A DNA stretch of 64,000 nucleotides from Thiodiazotropha sp040506705 (lineage in GTDB: Bacteria > Pseudomonadota > Gammaproteobacteria > Chromatiales > Chromatiaceae). Below are positions 36,304-45,944 of this stretch, in pieces (the stretch's first letter is position 1; every line of letters starts with the position of its first letter). Position numbers and translations under genes: made by a program. The notes beneath the pieces were generated by a model that did not search any database, had not been told where the DNA came from, and was given only the letters and a program-made list of their open reading frames with translations. The DNA lies in contig JBEVWG010000016.1 in the NCBI GenBank assembly GCA_040506705.1, forward strand, positions 93,890 through 157,889, given 5' to 3'.

Positions 36304-37749
36304 CTACTCTCCCTTCCAGGCCAGGTCGAGCTCACGTGCAGCTCTCACATCATCAAGCCTTTTTACCGGCATGGTGTGTGGTGCATTTTTCACCACATCA
36401 GGTTGACTCTCAGCTTCACCCTTTATCTTACACATAATGTCGACAAACTGATCCAGCTCCTCCTTGGCTTCAGTCTCAGTCGGTTCAATCAACAGGCATT
36501 CAGGCACCAATAGAGGAAAATAGGTGGTAGGTGCATGCACCCCGTAGTCGAGCAGCCGTTTGGCAAAGTCCATGGTATTCACGTTCAGTTCTTTGGCCTG
36601 TTTCTTCAAGGTCAGAATGAATTCATGGCTGGCTCTGCGTGTTGGATAAGCGGCATCAAAACCGGCATCCATTAAACGTTTCAACAGATAGTTGGCATTC
36701 AGGGTGGAAAATTCCGATACCCGGTGCATTCCTTCGCGACCTAGCAAGCGAGCATAGACATAAGCACGTAACAAGACCCCGGCATTACCGGCAAACGCCG
36801 AGAGCTGCCCGATGGTGTCAGGACGATCTTTCTGAGTAAGCCAGCGATAATCATGGCCATCAAAATCAACCAAGGGAACGGGTAGATAGGGTTCCAGCCG
36901 TTCACTCACCCCAACAGGACCTGCGCCCGGACCACCGCCGCCATGTGGCGTTGAAAATGTTTTATGAAGATTCATATGGATAACATCAAAACCCATATCA
37001 CCCGGGCGCACTTTGCCTAAGATGGCATTCAGATTGGCGCCATCATAGTAGAGTAGGCCACCCGCCTCATGCACCATGCCAGCAATCTCTTTGATGCGTC
37101 TCTCGAATACACCAACAGTAGACGGATTGGTGAGCATGATGCCTGCGGTTTGCGGCCCCAATGAGGCTTGCAACGCCTCCACATCGATGTCCCCATTCGA
37201 TCCGGTTGGAATCTCCCTTGTTTTGTAACCACACATCACAGCTGACGCCGGGTTGGTGCCATGCGCAGCATCCGGAACCAGGATCTCATTTCGCGCTGTA
37301 TCACCCCGGGCATCATGGTAGGCCCGGATCATCGCAACACCAGCAAACTCACCCTGAGCACCAGCTGCGGGAGAGAGAGAGACAGCATGCATTCCAGTAA
37401 CTGTTTTGAGGATCTCCTGCAACTCATGCATGCAGGCCATGAAACCCTGGCTGTGCGTATCTGGCGCCAGAGGATGGCGGGTTGCCAACCCAGGCAAGCT
37501 GGCCAGAGTATTACAGGCCCTGGGGTTGTATTTCATGGTGCATGAACCCAGCGGATAGAAGTGGGTATCAATGGCGAAGTTCTTTTGTGAAAGGCGGGTA
37601 TAGTGCCGCACCGCCTGCATCTCAGATACCTGGGGAAGAGAAGGTCGACTGGTGCGACGCATCTCTTCTGGGATATCAGTCAATTCAGCCATCTCTAAAG
37701 GTGCCTGGGCTGTAGCCCGGCGACCGTTTCGTGAATTGTCGTAAATCAT
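36304..37749 (-). CDS. gcvPB: Glycine dehydrogenase (decarboxylating) subunit 2
   Basis: PLP-binding half of the P-protein, which decarboxylates glycine and passes the aminomethyl group to GcvH. The 481 residues include FYPLGSCTMKYNPR and the PLP-lysine stretch NLHKTFSTPHGGGGPGAGPV (about 222-241), HGTNPASA and GVHAPTTYFPLLVPECLLIE. It corresponds to the C-terminal half of one-piece GcvP. Ten bases separate it from gcvPA. Confidence 0.96.
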   Translation of the reverse strand: MIYDNSRNGRRATAQAPLEMAELTDIPEEMRRTSRPSLPQVSEMQAVRHYTRLSQKNFAIDTHFYPLGSCTMKYNPRACNTLASLPGLATRHPLAPDTHSQGFMACMHELQEILKTVTGMHAVSLSPAAGAQGEFAGVAMIRAYHDARGDTARNEILVPDAAHGTNPASAVMCGYKTREIPTGSNGDIDVEALQASLGPQTAGIMLTNPSTVGVFERRIKEIAGMVHEAGGLLYYDGANLNAILGKVRPGDMGFDVIHMNLHKTFSTPHGGGGPGAGPVGVSERLEPYLPVPLVDFDGHDYRWLTQKDRPDTIGQLSAFAGNAGVLLRAYVYARLLGREGMHRVSEFSTLNANYLLKRLMDAGFDAAYPTRRASHEFILTLKKQAKELNVNTMDFAKRLLDYGVHAPTTYFPLLVPECLLIEPTETEAKEELDQFVDIMCKIKGEAESQPDVVKNAPHTMPVKRLDDVRAARELDLAWKGE

Positions 37750-37759
37750 AGTTCCCCGC

Positions 37760-39157
37760 TTACCAATCAGGTTTCAACTGACAGGGCGTCTCGACTTGAG
37801 ATTGAATCACCCGTTCCAACTTGCCGTGATAGCTCTCAATATCTTCATCACTGCGCAACTCGGTAGCACATACCAGTAGAGCACTACCCAACTCCGGGTA
37901 GTCATCTTTCAGATCATAACCACCGAGCACATTGTGAGCAGCAAGCAGACGCAACGCATCACCGGTTTCAATGGGTAGTTCAAGTACCTGCTCATGAAAA
38001 ACCGAACCAGTAAATTTTGGCTTCACGCCCGGCAGGCCTGAAAGTGCCTGACTGAGTTTGAGTGTATTGGCATGGCTGGCGGCAGCAACCCGTTGCAAAC
38101 CTTCCGCACCCATGATCGCCATGTGTATGGTCGCAGCAGTCACCATCAGCCCCTGATTGGTACAGATGTTAGACGTCGCTTTAGAGCGCCGGATATGCTG
38201 CTCCCGTGCTTGCAGGGTCAGTGCATATCCAGGTTTACCATCCAGATCGACAGTCTTGCCGATTATTCTGCCAGGCATCTGGCGAACCAATTTATCGGTA
38301 CAACATAAGAATCCGAAATAGGGCCCACCTGAAGCCAGTGGCGCACCTAGTGGCTGTCCTTCACCACAACAGATATCCGCACCCTGTTCACCCCATTCAC
38401 CTGCAGGTTTAAGGATCGACATTGCCAGTGGGTTGACCACCGCAATAGCCAGCATACCGTTGCGATGGGCCCAGTCTGTCAACTCATCCGTCTGCTCCAG
38501 CACACCGAAAAAGTTGGGCTGAGGAATAACCAATGCCGCATAATCCTCTCCCGCAAACCGCTCCAGATCACTCATATCGACCTGACCACTGGCGCTATCA
38601 TAGTTGACTTCCACCAACTCGATCTGCTGATTGCGAACTATGCTATAGACCACCCGACGATAAGCAGGGTGCAGATTTTTTGGCATCAGAATCCGCTTCG
38701 ATTTGGATTTTCGATTTGCTCTGACAGCCATCAGCACCGCCTCAGCCAGTGCCGAAGCACCATCGTAGAGCGAGGCATTGGAGACATCCATTGCCATCAG
38801 GCCAGTCATCATTGACTGAAACTCATACAATAGCTGCAATGTTCCCTGGCTGGCCTCTGCCTGGTAAGGGGTATATGCGGTATAGAACTCACCCCGAGTG
38901 GTCACCTCCCAGACTGCAGCGGGGATGTGATGATCATAGGCCCCTGCCCCAATAAAGCAGAGTGGCTGACCATCAGTGCGGGCCCGCGCCCGCATCAATC
39001 TGGAGACCTCCATTTCAGGCAAACCAGAGGGAATCTCCTCCAACTCGCCGCAACGAAGTGCCTCAGGAATTTCATCAAACAGGTCATCGATGCTGTCAAC
39101 GCCTATGGTCGATAGCATCTCCTGAATATCTTCTTCAGTGTGAGGGATAAATGGCAT
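37760..39157 (-). CDS. gcvPA: Glycine dehydrogenase (decarboxylating) subunit 1
   Basis: The other half of the heterotetrameric P-protein. The 465 residues show CFIGAGAYDHHIPAAV, FYTAYTPYQAEASQGTLQ, NASLYDGASALAEA and the TSNICTNQGLM stretch typical of GcvPA. With GcvPB it forms the split-type glycine decarboxylase found in many bacteria and archaea, unlike the single-chain GcvP of E. coli. Confidence 0.96.
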   Translation of the reverse strand: MPFIPHTEEDIQEMLSTIGVDSIDDLFDEIPEALRCGELEEIPSGLPEMEVSRLMRARARTDGQPLCFIGAGAYDHHIPAAVWEVTTRGEFYTAYTPYQAEASQGTLQLLYEFQSMMTGLMAMDVSNASLYDGASALAEAVLMAVRANRKSKSKRILMPKNLHPAYRRVVYSIVRNQQIELVEVNYDSASGQVDMSDLERFAGEDYAALVIPQPNFFGVLEQTDELTDWAHRNGMLAIAVVNPLAMSILKPAGEWGEQGADICCGEGQPLGAPLASGGPYFGFLCCTDKLVRQMPGRIIGKTVDLDGKPGYALTLQAREQHIRRSKATSNICTNQGLMVTAATIHMAIMGAEGLQRVAAASHANTLKLSQALSGLPGVKPKFTGSVFHEQVLELPIETGDALRLLAAHNVLGGYDLKDDYPELGSALLVCATELRSDEDIESYHGKLERVIQSQVETPCQLKPDW

Positions 39158-39194
39158 ACCCGCCTCGTGTCTTACTTGAAAGGAACCTTGAGCC

Positions 39195-39587
39195 TTACTC
39201 TTCTTCTGCTACAAGGGCATCGTAACTCTCTGCATCCAGCAGATTTGCTAATTCAGCTGCGTCAGATGGTTTGATTTTAAACATCCAGCCTTCACCGAAA
39301 GCATCTTCATTGATGGTTTCAGGCGCACCATCCAGTGCCTCATTGATAGCGATCACTTCACCACTCACAGGACTATATACATCTGAGGCAGCTTTAACCG
39401 ACTCAACAACTGCACAATCATTTCCCATTTCGAGGGTTTGTCCAACTTCCGGCAGATCGACAAAGACAAGATCACCTAACAGCTCCTGAGCGTGATCTGT
39501 TATACCAATAGTTAAACTACCGTCGCCTTCATCTTTTACCCATTCGTGAGATTTCGCATAACGGCGGTCTACAGGTGCATTGCTCAT
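39195..39587 (-). CDS. gcvH: Glycine cleavage system H protein
   Basis: Lipoyl carrier that shuttles the aminomethyl group between P, T and L proteins. The 130 residues include YAKSHEWVKDEGDGSLTIGI, GDLVFVDLPEVGQ and the lipoyl-lysine motif VESVKAASDVYSPV (Lys about 65). LipB and LipA encoded in this window would make its cofactor. Confidence 0.96.
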   Translation of the reverse strand: MSNAPVDRRYAKSHEWVKDEGDGSLTIGITDHAQELLGDLVFVDLPEVGQTLEMGNDCAVVESVKAASDVYSPVSGEVIAINEALDGAPETINEDAFGEGWMFKIKPSDAAELANLLDAESYDALVAEEE

Positions 39588-39614
39588 GTGAATATCCTTT
39601 AGAAATAGTTGATT

Positions 39615-40706
39615 TCAGAGTGCCAAAACGGCTTTGCCTTGGCGTGCGAATGGTGGTTTTACCACCTCTGCCGGAACCCGTTTACCGCGAATTTCAACTT
39701 CACAGTGGTCGCCAACATCAGGTGATACACGGGCAAAAGCGATGGATCTCTCCAGGGTAGGGGCAAACCCTCCTGATGTGATCTCACCAATCTCCTGCTC
39801 TCCATTAAACAGTTTCAAATGGTTACGCAGCACCCCTCGTCCGGTCAAGACTAATCCGATGAATTTCTTTTTCTGCGGATCATTTCGCTGTGACTCCAGC
39901 TTCCCTCGACCTATAAATTGCCGATCATCAGGTTCCCAGGCTACTGTCCAGGCCAAGCCCGATTCCAGTGGTGTCGTCTCTTCGTCCATATCGGAACCAT
40001 AGAGATTCATTCCAGCCTCCAAACGCAAGGTATCCCTTGAACCAAGACCGCAAGGTGCCACCCCGGCATCATTCAGGTTTTGCCAGAAACTTGCAGCCTG
40101 ATCTCCAGGCAGCATAATCTCGAAGCCATCTTCACCGGTATAACCTGTACTGGCGAGAAACCAATCACCATCAGCAACCGCGTTGAAGGGTTTCAGATCA
40201 GAGCCGGTCTGTTGCAGCTGCTGAGAGAGCAGGGGCAGGGTCTTCGATTTTGCATTCGGTCCCTGCACTGCAATCATGGCTAAATCACGCCTTGGCGTTA
40301 TCTTCAGATCGAATTCAGCAGACTGGGCCTCCATCCATGCAAGATCTTTCTCAGTAGTGGCGGCATTCACCACCAACCGATACCACTCATCGCCGAGATA
40401 GTAGACGATAAGGTCATCAACCACCCCGCCCTGCTCATTGAGCATGCAGGTATAGAGCGCCTTGCCAATAACTTTTAAGCGATTGACATCATTCGCGAGA
40501 AGATAACGAAGAAAGGACCTGACCCCAGCCCCTTTCAGGTCGACTACGGTCATATGAGAGACATCGAACATCCCTGCATCTCTACGCACCTGATGGTGCT
40601 CTTGTAACTGAGAACCGTAATGCAGTGGCATATCCCAGCCACCGAATGGAACCAGCTTTGCACCCATCGCCTGATGCTTGGCATAAAGAACTGTCTGTTT
40701 ATTCAT
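39615..40706 (-). CDS. gcvT: Aminomethyltransferase GcvT
   Basis: T-protein that releases ammonia and forms 5,10-methylene-THF. The 363 residues (E. coli 364) start MNKQTVLYAKHQAMGAKLVP, with FGGWDMPLHYGSQLQEHHQVR, MFDVSHM, STGYTGEDGFE and GLGSRDTLRLEAGM. ATG 40706 is preferred because GAGAG stands seven bases upstream; ATG 40712 is too close to it, and the longer frame to 40796 is the riboswitch leader. First gene of gcvT-gcvH-gcvPA-gcvPB. Confidence 0.95.
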   Translation of the reverse strand: MNKQTVLYAKHQAMGAKLVPFGGWDMPLHYGSQLQEHHQVRRDAGMFDVSHMTVVDLKGAGVRSFLRYLLANDVNRLKVIGKALYTCMLNEQGGVVDDLIVYYLGDEWYRLVVNAATTEKDLAWMEAQSAEFDLKITPRRDLAMIAVQGPNAKSKTLPLLSQQLQQTGSDLKPFNAVADGDWFLASTGYTGEDGFEIMLPGDQAASFWQNLNDAGVAPCGLGSRDTLRLEAGMNLYGSDMDEETTPLESGLAWTVAWEPDDRQFIGRGKLESQRNDPQKKKFIGLVLTGRGVLRNHLKLFNGEQEIGEITSGGFAPTLERSIAFARVSPDVGDHCEVEIRGKRVPAEVVKPPFARQGKAVLAL

Positions 40707-40730
40707 TAACATTCTCTCGGTTTTAAACGC

Positions 40731-40768
40731 AAAAGGGCGGCGCGGATGAATACATCCACGCCGCCCCT
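40731..40768 (-). terminator. Intrinsic terminator of the glycine riboswitch
   Basis: On the minus strand, GGGCGGCGTGGAT and ATCCGCGCCGCCC form a 13-bp stem (one G-T pair) with a six-base loop, followed by TTTTGCGTTT. It sits between the second glycine aptamer and gcvT, 25 bases before the start codon, so glycine binding most likely controls read-through. Confidence 0.85.
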
Positions 40769-40961
40769 CTGTCCTAAACCTGAGAGTTTGGCGCACTTCA
40801 ATCTAGAGCGCCTGCCCCGTCGGTGGGTGCTATTACACCACTCTCCAGAGTCGATCTAAGCCTTACAAAACGATGGCTTACCCCCACGGTCCTTTTGCCT
40901 GAGCGATTCCGGGCGGTTTTGCGCCTTCGGCGTCGGCTTTCACCGATCTCTCCCACGGGGG
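40767..40961 (-). promoter_or_regulatory. Tandem glycine riboswitch
   Basis: Two glycine aptamers read on the minus strand, upstream of gcvT. The first, about 40961 to 40881, is closed by CCCCCGTGG / CCGTGGGGG-type ends and contains GGGAGAGAT, GCCGAAGGCGCAA and CTCAGGCAAAAGGACCG. The second, about 40862 to 40767, has CTGGAGAG, CCACCGACGGGGCAGGCG and AACTCTCAGGTTTAGGACAGAGG (split here: the conserved parts are CTCTCAGG and GGACAGAGG). The linker carries its own small stem (TAAGCC ... GGCTTA, 40857-40880). Glycine binding should switch on the gcv operon. Confidence 0.93.
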
Positions 40962-41032
40962 CGGGTCGAGTTGAGACTATACCTTGCCACCGAGCCGTTG
41001 CCAATCGGCAAAAACCTCAGAATTTATCATGG

Positions 41033-42250
41033 TCAACGGGCCAATCTGGGTCTGTCCCCAATAACCCCCAGCGCTCGGCGTATCAGCTGCTGCTTTAAAA
41101 ATCCTGAACGGTCAGCAAGATTCAAGCCCAGATTCCTCAGCAGCTTCAACGGGGGCACTTCATTGCTGAACAGACGCTTGAATCCATCCATCGCGCCCAA
41201 CATTGCAATATTGGCCCCTTTTCTTGCTCTCTCATAACGTCGCAGCGTACTCATAGAGCCAATTGGCCTGCCGGCTCTACGTGCATCAGTCAGGACATCA
41301 ACCAGCGTCATCGCATCCATCAGACCCAGGTTGACCCCCTGGCCCGCAAGCGGATGCATTGCATGAGCCGCATCCCCGATCAGGGCTAACCCAGGTTGGA
41401 TATAGGTCTCTGCATGCTCTAGTCGCAACGGAAAAATACCACGAGGCCCGACTTCAAGAATATCCCCCAGAACAGACTCACTGGCCTGAGTCAGCTCCTC
41501 GCAGAAATCGGCATCATCAAGCGCCATCAGCACTTCTGCTTGCGTCGGCGAAGTGGACCAGACAATAGAGCATCGCCCATCATCAATCGGTAACAGTGCA
41601 AGTGGCCCGGAACTCATGAATCGCTGCATTGCGGTATGTTGATGAAACCTCTCCGGCTTGATTGTGGCGACAATCGCATGCTGATCATAATCCCAACCCT
41701 TGGTTGCAATATCCGCCAAGTGTCTGACTTCAGAATCACGCCCATCAGCAGCGACAATCAGTTTTGCAGTCAGACGCTCACCACTCTGAAGGACAACTTC
41801 AGGCACCTGGCTCAGGTCCAAACTACTCACCCGCTCAGGAAAGCTGATTCGCACATTCGGGTAGGACTCAAGACGCTCCCATAAAGCTAATTGGGTGACT
41901 CTGTTTTCAACGATATGTCCCAGATCTATTTCACCGATCTCAGCTGCACTAAATCGAATGCGTCCATTGCCACCCGCATCCCAAACCTCCATCTTGCTAT
42001 AGGGACTGACCCGCATCTCGGTCATCCGTGTCCAGGCTTTAAGATTTTCCAGAATTCGCTGTGAAGCGCGGGTCAAGGCAGAGACTCGAAGGTCCACCTC
42101 CTGTTGCGGCCAACTGCGAGCGGGTTCCCGTAGATCCACGATACAGACATCAAACCCTGCGTCCGCCATAGCACAAGCCAAAGCACTACCCACCATGCCG
42201 CCGCCAACAATCAGTAAATCGAAGTCAGGTTGCGACTTTGGATCTGTCAT
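41033..42250 (-). CDS. ubiI: UbiI/VisC-type ubiquinone biosynthesis FAD hydroxylase
   Basis: A 405-residue UbiH/COQ6-family flavoprotein mono-oxygenase, by position the C5 hydroxylase UbiI. FAD-binding motifs are LLIVGGGMVGSALACAMADA, the AADGRDSEVR middle motif and GDAAHAMHPLAGQGVNLGL. It follows ubiH with a two-base gap, the E. coli order pepP-ubiH-ubiI. Exact hydroxylation position cannot be read from sequence alone. Confidence 0.9.
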   Translation of the reverse strand: MTDPKSQPDFDLLIVGGGMVGSALACAMADAGFDVCIVDLREPARSWPQQEVDLRVSALTRASQRILENLKAWTRMTEMRVSPYSKMEVWDAGGNGRIRFSAAEIGEIDLGHIVENRVTQLALWERLESYPNVRISFPERVSSLDLSQVPEVVLQSGERLTAKLIVAADGRDSEVRHLADIATKGWDYDQHAIVATIKPERFHQHTAMQRFMSSGPLALLPIDDGRCSIVWSTSPTQAEVLMALDDADFCEELTQASESVLGDILEVGPRGIFPLRLEHAETYIQPGLALIGDAAHAMHPLAGQGVNLGLMDAMTLVDVLTDARRAGRPIGSMSTLRRYERARKGANIAMLGAMDGFKRLFSNEVPPLKLLRNLGLNLADRSGFLKQQLIRRALGVIGDRPRLAR

Positions 42251-42252
42251 GA

Positions 42253-43479
42253 TTAAACTCCTCTACCCAATTTTGATTGGCGCCTGCTATTGACCCCCAT
42301 AAACTGCCTGGCAACCTGATGCTTTAAACCAGGCAACAGATCAAGACCAACGAGTCCCATATTACGCATCAATCTTAGCGGACCAAACGGATTGGCAAAC
42401 AGACGCGCCAGTCCATCAGTAATGGCCGCCACCCTGTTCTGGTCTCCCTCGCGCCATTTGCGATATTCATTTAACAGGGAAAGATCTCCTGGATCCTCTC
42501 CATGCTTTGCGGCTTCAGTAAGCACATCTGCCAGTACGGCAACATCCCGCAAACCCAGGTTGAATCCCTGACCGGTGACTGGATGAATTGCGTGAGCCGC
42601 ATTTCCAACCAGAGCAATGCGAGAACGAACCTGTTCCACAGCTTGGCGAAGCCGCAGTGGGTAGGCGACCCGCTTGCCCAAACGGCATAAGTGCCCCAAA
42701 CGATAACCGAACCTATCCTGTAAACGCTCTAAAAAGAGATCATCCTTAAGCCCCATCAAATCAGCGACCTGATGATCTTCCGCCGTCCACACCATTGAGA
42801 GACGATCATCAGTCATCGGCAACAGGGCAAGTGGCCCGGAATCGGTGAAGCGCTCATAGGCGACACTCTGATGTGCTCTATCACTGCTGAGGTTGGCAAT
42901 AATTGCGGTCTGACCATAACCTCGCTCTTTCAAGGGTATCGAAAGGAATCGCCTCACCAGTGAATCTCCACCATCTGCTGCAACCAACAGTCGGCTGTTG
43001 ATTTGACGCTCAACATTTTCATGTTCGATTTTCACTTCGACACGGCTGTCCGAAACAGAAAAACTTTTTAAGTTTGCAGGACAGATCAAATTGACATCAG
43101 GGCGATGCTCAAGCTCATTCAGCAAGGCACTGCCAAGGGCTCGCGCAGTGACCACATACCCCAAAGCATCAACTCCCTCCTGCTGATGATTCAAGCGGGT
43201 AAAGCCAAAGTGTCCGCGATCAGAGATATGAATATCCAATATTGGCTGAGCAACCGGCTCAATACCACGCCAGACACCCATGCCCTCAAGTATCAGACGA
43301 CTCCCCCAGGAGAGTGCTATAACCCGATCGTCATAGCTTGGCTGGAGCGTGGAATCCAATGGCCAGGCCTCAATTACACCAATCGTATAACCCTGACCGC
43401 TGAGGGCGCGGGCAAGACTGGCGCCAACCATACCGCCACCAACTATCAGAATGTCATATTGATCCGTCACGCCGTTCAT
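42253..43479 (-). CDS. ubiH: 2-octaprenyl-6-methoxyphenyl hydroxylase UbiH
   Basis: A 408-residue FAD mono-oxygenase of ubiquinone synthesis. Motifs are ILIVGGGMVGASLARALSGQ, ADGGDSLVRR and GNAAHAIHPVTGQGFNLGL with LRDVAVLADVL. Its ATG overlaps the pepP stop (ATGA). UbiI, UbiH and Coq7 together cover the three ring hydroxylations. Confidence 0.91.
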   Translation of the reverse strand: MNGVTDQYDILIVGGGMVGASLARALSGQGYTIGVIEAWPLDSTLQPSYDDRVIALSWGSRLILEGMGVWRGIEPVAQPILDIHISDRGHFGFTRLNHQQEGVDALGYVVTARALGSALLNELEHRPDVNLICPANLKSFSVSDSRVEVKIEHENVERQINSRLLVAADGGDSLVRRFLSIPLKERGYGQTAIIANLSSDRAHQSVAYERFTDSGPLALLPMTDDRLSMVWTAEDHQVADLMGLKDDLFLERLQDRFGYRLGHLCRLGKRVAYPLRLRQAVEQVRSRIALVGNAAHAIHPVTGQGFNLGLRDVAVLADVLTEAAKHGEDPGDLSLLNEYRKWREGDQNRVAAITDGLARLFANPFGPLRLMRNMGLVGLDLLPGLKHQVARQFMGVNSRRQSKLGRGV

Positions 43480-44783
43480 CCTGCCATTATCGATTCAATC
43501 TCAGAAACCGTCTTCGGAACATCCTTAGTCAACACATCAGACCCTTGCTTGGTTACAACCACATCATCCTCAATGCGGATACCAATATTCCACCATTTTT
43601 TTGCCACACCTTTTGTACCTGCAGGTATGTAGAGGCCGGGTTCAATGGTTAAAACCATCCCTGGCTCGAACATACGCCAAGTACCATCCACTTTGTAATC
43701 ACCTACATCATGCACATCCATTCCCAGCCAATGACCGGTTCGATGGGGAAAGAAGGGTTTATATTTTTCATCACGAATGGATTTGGCCAGAGTTCCTTTG
43801 ATAATCCCCAACTTGATCAAGCCACGAGTGATGGTTCGTACTGCCGCATCATGGGGCTCATTCCAATGATTACCTGGTATCACTTTTTCTATTGCGGCTT
43901 CCTGGGCAGCCAGTACCAATTCATACAACTGACGCTGAGGTTCACTGAAGCTACCGTTTACCGGATAGCTTCGAGTGATGTCAGAGGCATAGAAGTCATA
44001 TTCACACCCGGCATCGATCAGCAGCATCTGCTTCGCCTGAAGCTGTGCTTCGTTATCGATATAATGCAATGTACAGGCATTCTCACCACCGCCAACAATA
44101 GGTGGATAAGCTTGATCCCTTGCACCTTGATGACTGCACACCTTTACGAATTCAGCTTCAAGTTGATACTCCCAAACACCTGGTTTGCATGCCTGCATGA
44201 CCTTCTTGTGCGCCTGAGCGGAGATTTTCGCGGCTTGGCGTAAGACCTTCAACTCGGAACGACTTTTAAACAGACGCATCTCGTGTAAATAGTGATCAAG
44301 GGCAATTATCTCCACAGGTCCCTGAGCACCAGTGCGGGATTCACATCGGATTGTGTTTATCCACTCTGATAGCCGCTTGTCGAATTGCGGATTACACCCC
44401 ATGACATAGAAGATTCGCTCACACTGCTCCAACATTCGGGGCAGAATGTCATTCAGATCACCAATCGGAAAGGAGTCATCTGCAGCATACTTTTCACAGG
44501 CCCCTTCTTGTCCTGCTCTGGCGCCATCCCATAACTCTTTAACAGGATCTGATTCGCGATTGAATAAGATATATTCAGCCTGCTTGCGACCGGGAATCAG
44601 AACCAACACCGCCTCAGGTTCGGGAAAACCTGTGAGGTAGAAAAAATCACTGTCCGGACGATAAGGATAGTGCACATCGCGGTTGCGAATCAGCTGAGGA
44701 GCAGTAGGCAGGATCGCAATGCTGCCCGGCCCCATCATACGCATCAATTCACGCCGACGGCGCTTAAACTCATTTATCTGCAC
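43476..44783 (-). CDS. pepP: Xaa-Pro aminopeptidase PepP
   Basis: Manganese aminopeptidase that removes N-terminal residues before proline. The 435-residue product has the N-terminal AMP domain (HYPYRPDSDFFYLTGFPEPE) and the pita-bread catalytic domain with ligands in LIDAGCEYDFYASDITRSYP, HRTGHWLGMDVHDVG, LTIEPGLYIP and GIRIEDDVVV. GTG 44783 is preferred: GGGGAG lies six bases upstream and abuts the alternative ATG at 44789. It overlaps the end of ygfB. Confidence 0.94.
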   Translation of the reverse strand: MQINEFKRRRRELMRMMGPGSIAILPTAPQLIRNRDVHYPYRPDSDFFYLTGFPEPEAVLVLIPGRKQAEYILFNRESDPVKELWDGARAGQEGACEKYAADDSFPIGDLNDILPRMLEQCERIFYVMGCNPQFDKRLSEWINTIRCESRTGAQGPVEIIALDHYLHEMRLFKSRSELKVLRQAAKISAQAHKKVMQACKPGVWEYQLEAEFVKVCSHQGARDQAYPPIVGGGENACTLHYIDNEAQLQAKQMLLIDAGCEYDFYASDITRSYPVNGSFSEPQRQLYELVLAAQEAAIEKVIPGNHWNEPHDAAVRTITRGLIKLGIIKGTLAKSIRDEKYKPFFPHRTGHWLGMDVHDVGDYKVDGTWRMFEPGMVLTIEPGLYIPAGTKGVAKKWWNIGIRIEDDVVVTKQGSDVLTKDVPKTVSEIESIMAG

Positions 44784-45336
44784 TCTCATCTCCCCTAATG
44801 CTGACCAGCTCTTCCCACATCAGCAGTGTAACCACTTTAAGGAACTCCTGTAGTTCAACATAGGCCATCTCCGTTGCTTCACCCGATTCAAGCTCTTCAT
44901 AGTCCAGGCGGGTGAAGTGACTCAGATCCTGAATCGCCTCTTTAGCATCACCAGACAGATTGCTTTCCGTCACCCCAGCCAACCCAAGCCCATAGAGATA
45001 GCCTTCGCACCATTCACTCAAGCCTTTGGCGCGTTGCGCAATTGACTCCTCCTCTTCAGGAAGTAAAGGCATGAATGAGTATTCATCATGAGTAATCTGA
45101 CGCTTGGAAGCATAATAGAGCTGCCCGATAAGCTCTCTTGCTTCTTGAGCCAGCAGATCTTCAGCGGGCCAGGCTTCGAAAAATGCTGTAATCCAATCAA
45201 CAGCTGCCTCTGGCGTACCGGCACAAATCAAACCACTGATTAAGCCGTGTAATTCACTCGCCCCGACATCTGAACTCATGACCCCTAGCAGCTTCTCGAG
45301 ATGCTCATAATCAGGCATCTGCTTATCATCTAACAT
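44770..45336 (-). CDS. ygfB: UPF0149 family protein YgfB
   Basis: A 188-residue all-helical protein of the UPF0149/YgfB family. It has the family's ELHGLISGLICAG, LSEWCEGYLYGLGLAG and DYEELESGEATEMAYVELQE stretches. In Pseudomonas a YgfB protein modulates antitermination at ampD-linked genes; whether that holds here is unknown. AAGGA stands six bases before ATG 45336. First gene of ygfB-pepP-ubiH-ubiI. Confidence 0.92.
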   Translation of the reverse strand: MLDDKQMPDYEHLEKLLGVMSSDVGASELHGLISGLICAGTPEAAVDWITAFFEAWPAEDLLAQEARELIGQLYYASKRQITHDEYSFMPLLPEEEESIAQRAKGLSEWCEGYLYGLGLAGVTESNLSGDAKEAIQDLSHFTRLDYEELESGEATEMAYVELQEFLKVVTLLMWEELVSIRGDESADK

Positions 45337-45710
45337 CTCATTTCCTTCATGCCTCTTAAATTGTTAACAGTGCAGCACCTTAATAGTTCATGTTATTGAC
45401 TTCAAGGATACCCGGAATCAAGACCTTACCCCGCAAAAAGAGTGATTCCTTTGGCAACAAACACAAGCTGGATCGAGAGATTTCTTGAACTCCCTTACCA
45501 TCTATTTTTAAATGTAAGACTCACGACTACAGCTCTTCGGCTCGATTATATGAACTTAGTGTAGATGTACTACATTAGTTATGATGCCTTGCTGTAGACT
45601 AGAAGACTCGACTTAGCATGACCAATTCCAGCATGGAGTTTATAGATTCGAATCATATCATGCAGTTATAGTGATTGACCCACCACAAACTGCCCACTAT
45701 ATTGATGCCC
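45337..45710. other. Divergent intergenic region, ygfB to the ZapB-like gene
   Basis: About 370 AT-rich bases between divergent operons. They should contain both promoters. No additional gene, tRNA or strong hairpin is seen. Confidence 0.4.
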
Positions 45711-45944
45711 ATGACAGAGAAAGAGACACAAAATCCAGCCGAATTTGATCTGCAGGCACTCGAAGTCCGTGTTGAAGAGCTGATACGCGCCTGTTCCTAC
45801 CTCAAGGACGAAAATAAATCCTTACGTATGAGACAGGACAACCTTGTAGCAGAACGAGCCGCATTGATTGAGAAAACCGAGCTGGCACGAACCCGAGTTG
45901 AAGCCATGATCACCCGGCTTAAATCAATGGAAGCACCTCAGTGA
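45711..45944 (+). CDS. TIGR02449 family coiled-coil protein (ZapB-like)
   Basis: A 77-residue protein that is almost entirely coiled coil (LQALEVRVEELIRACSYLKD, NLVAERAALIEKTELARTRV). It matches the small TIGR02449 family found upstream of zapA, which resembles the cell-division factor ZapB. ATG 45711 or 45705 may be the start; no good ribosome site is visible. Its TGA overlaps the zapA GTG. Confidence 0.82.
   Translation: MTEKETQNPAEFDLQALEVRVEELIRACSYLKDENKSLRMRQDNLVAERAALIEKTELARTRVEAMITRLKSMEAPQ

Noticed and set aside
40823..41098. Plus-strand frame across the gcvT leader
   Set aside because: Lies opposite the glycine riboswitch, whose structure fully explains the sequence.
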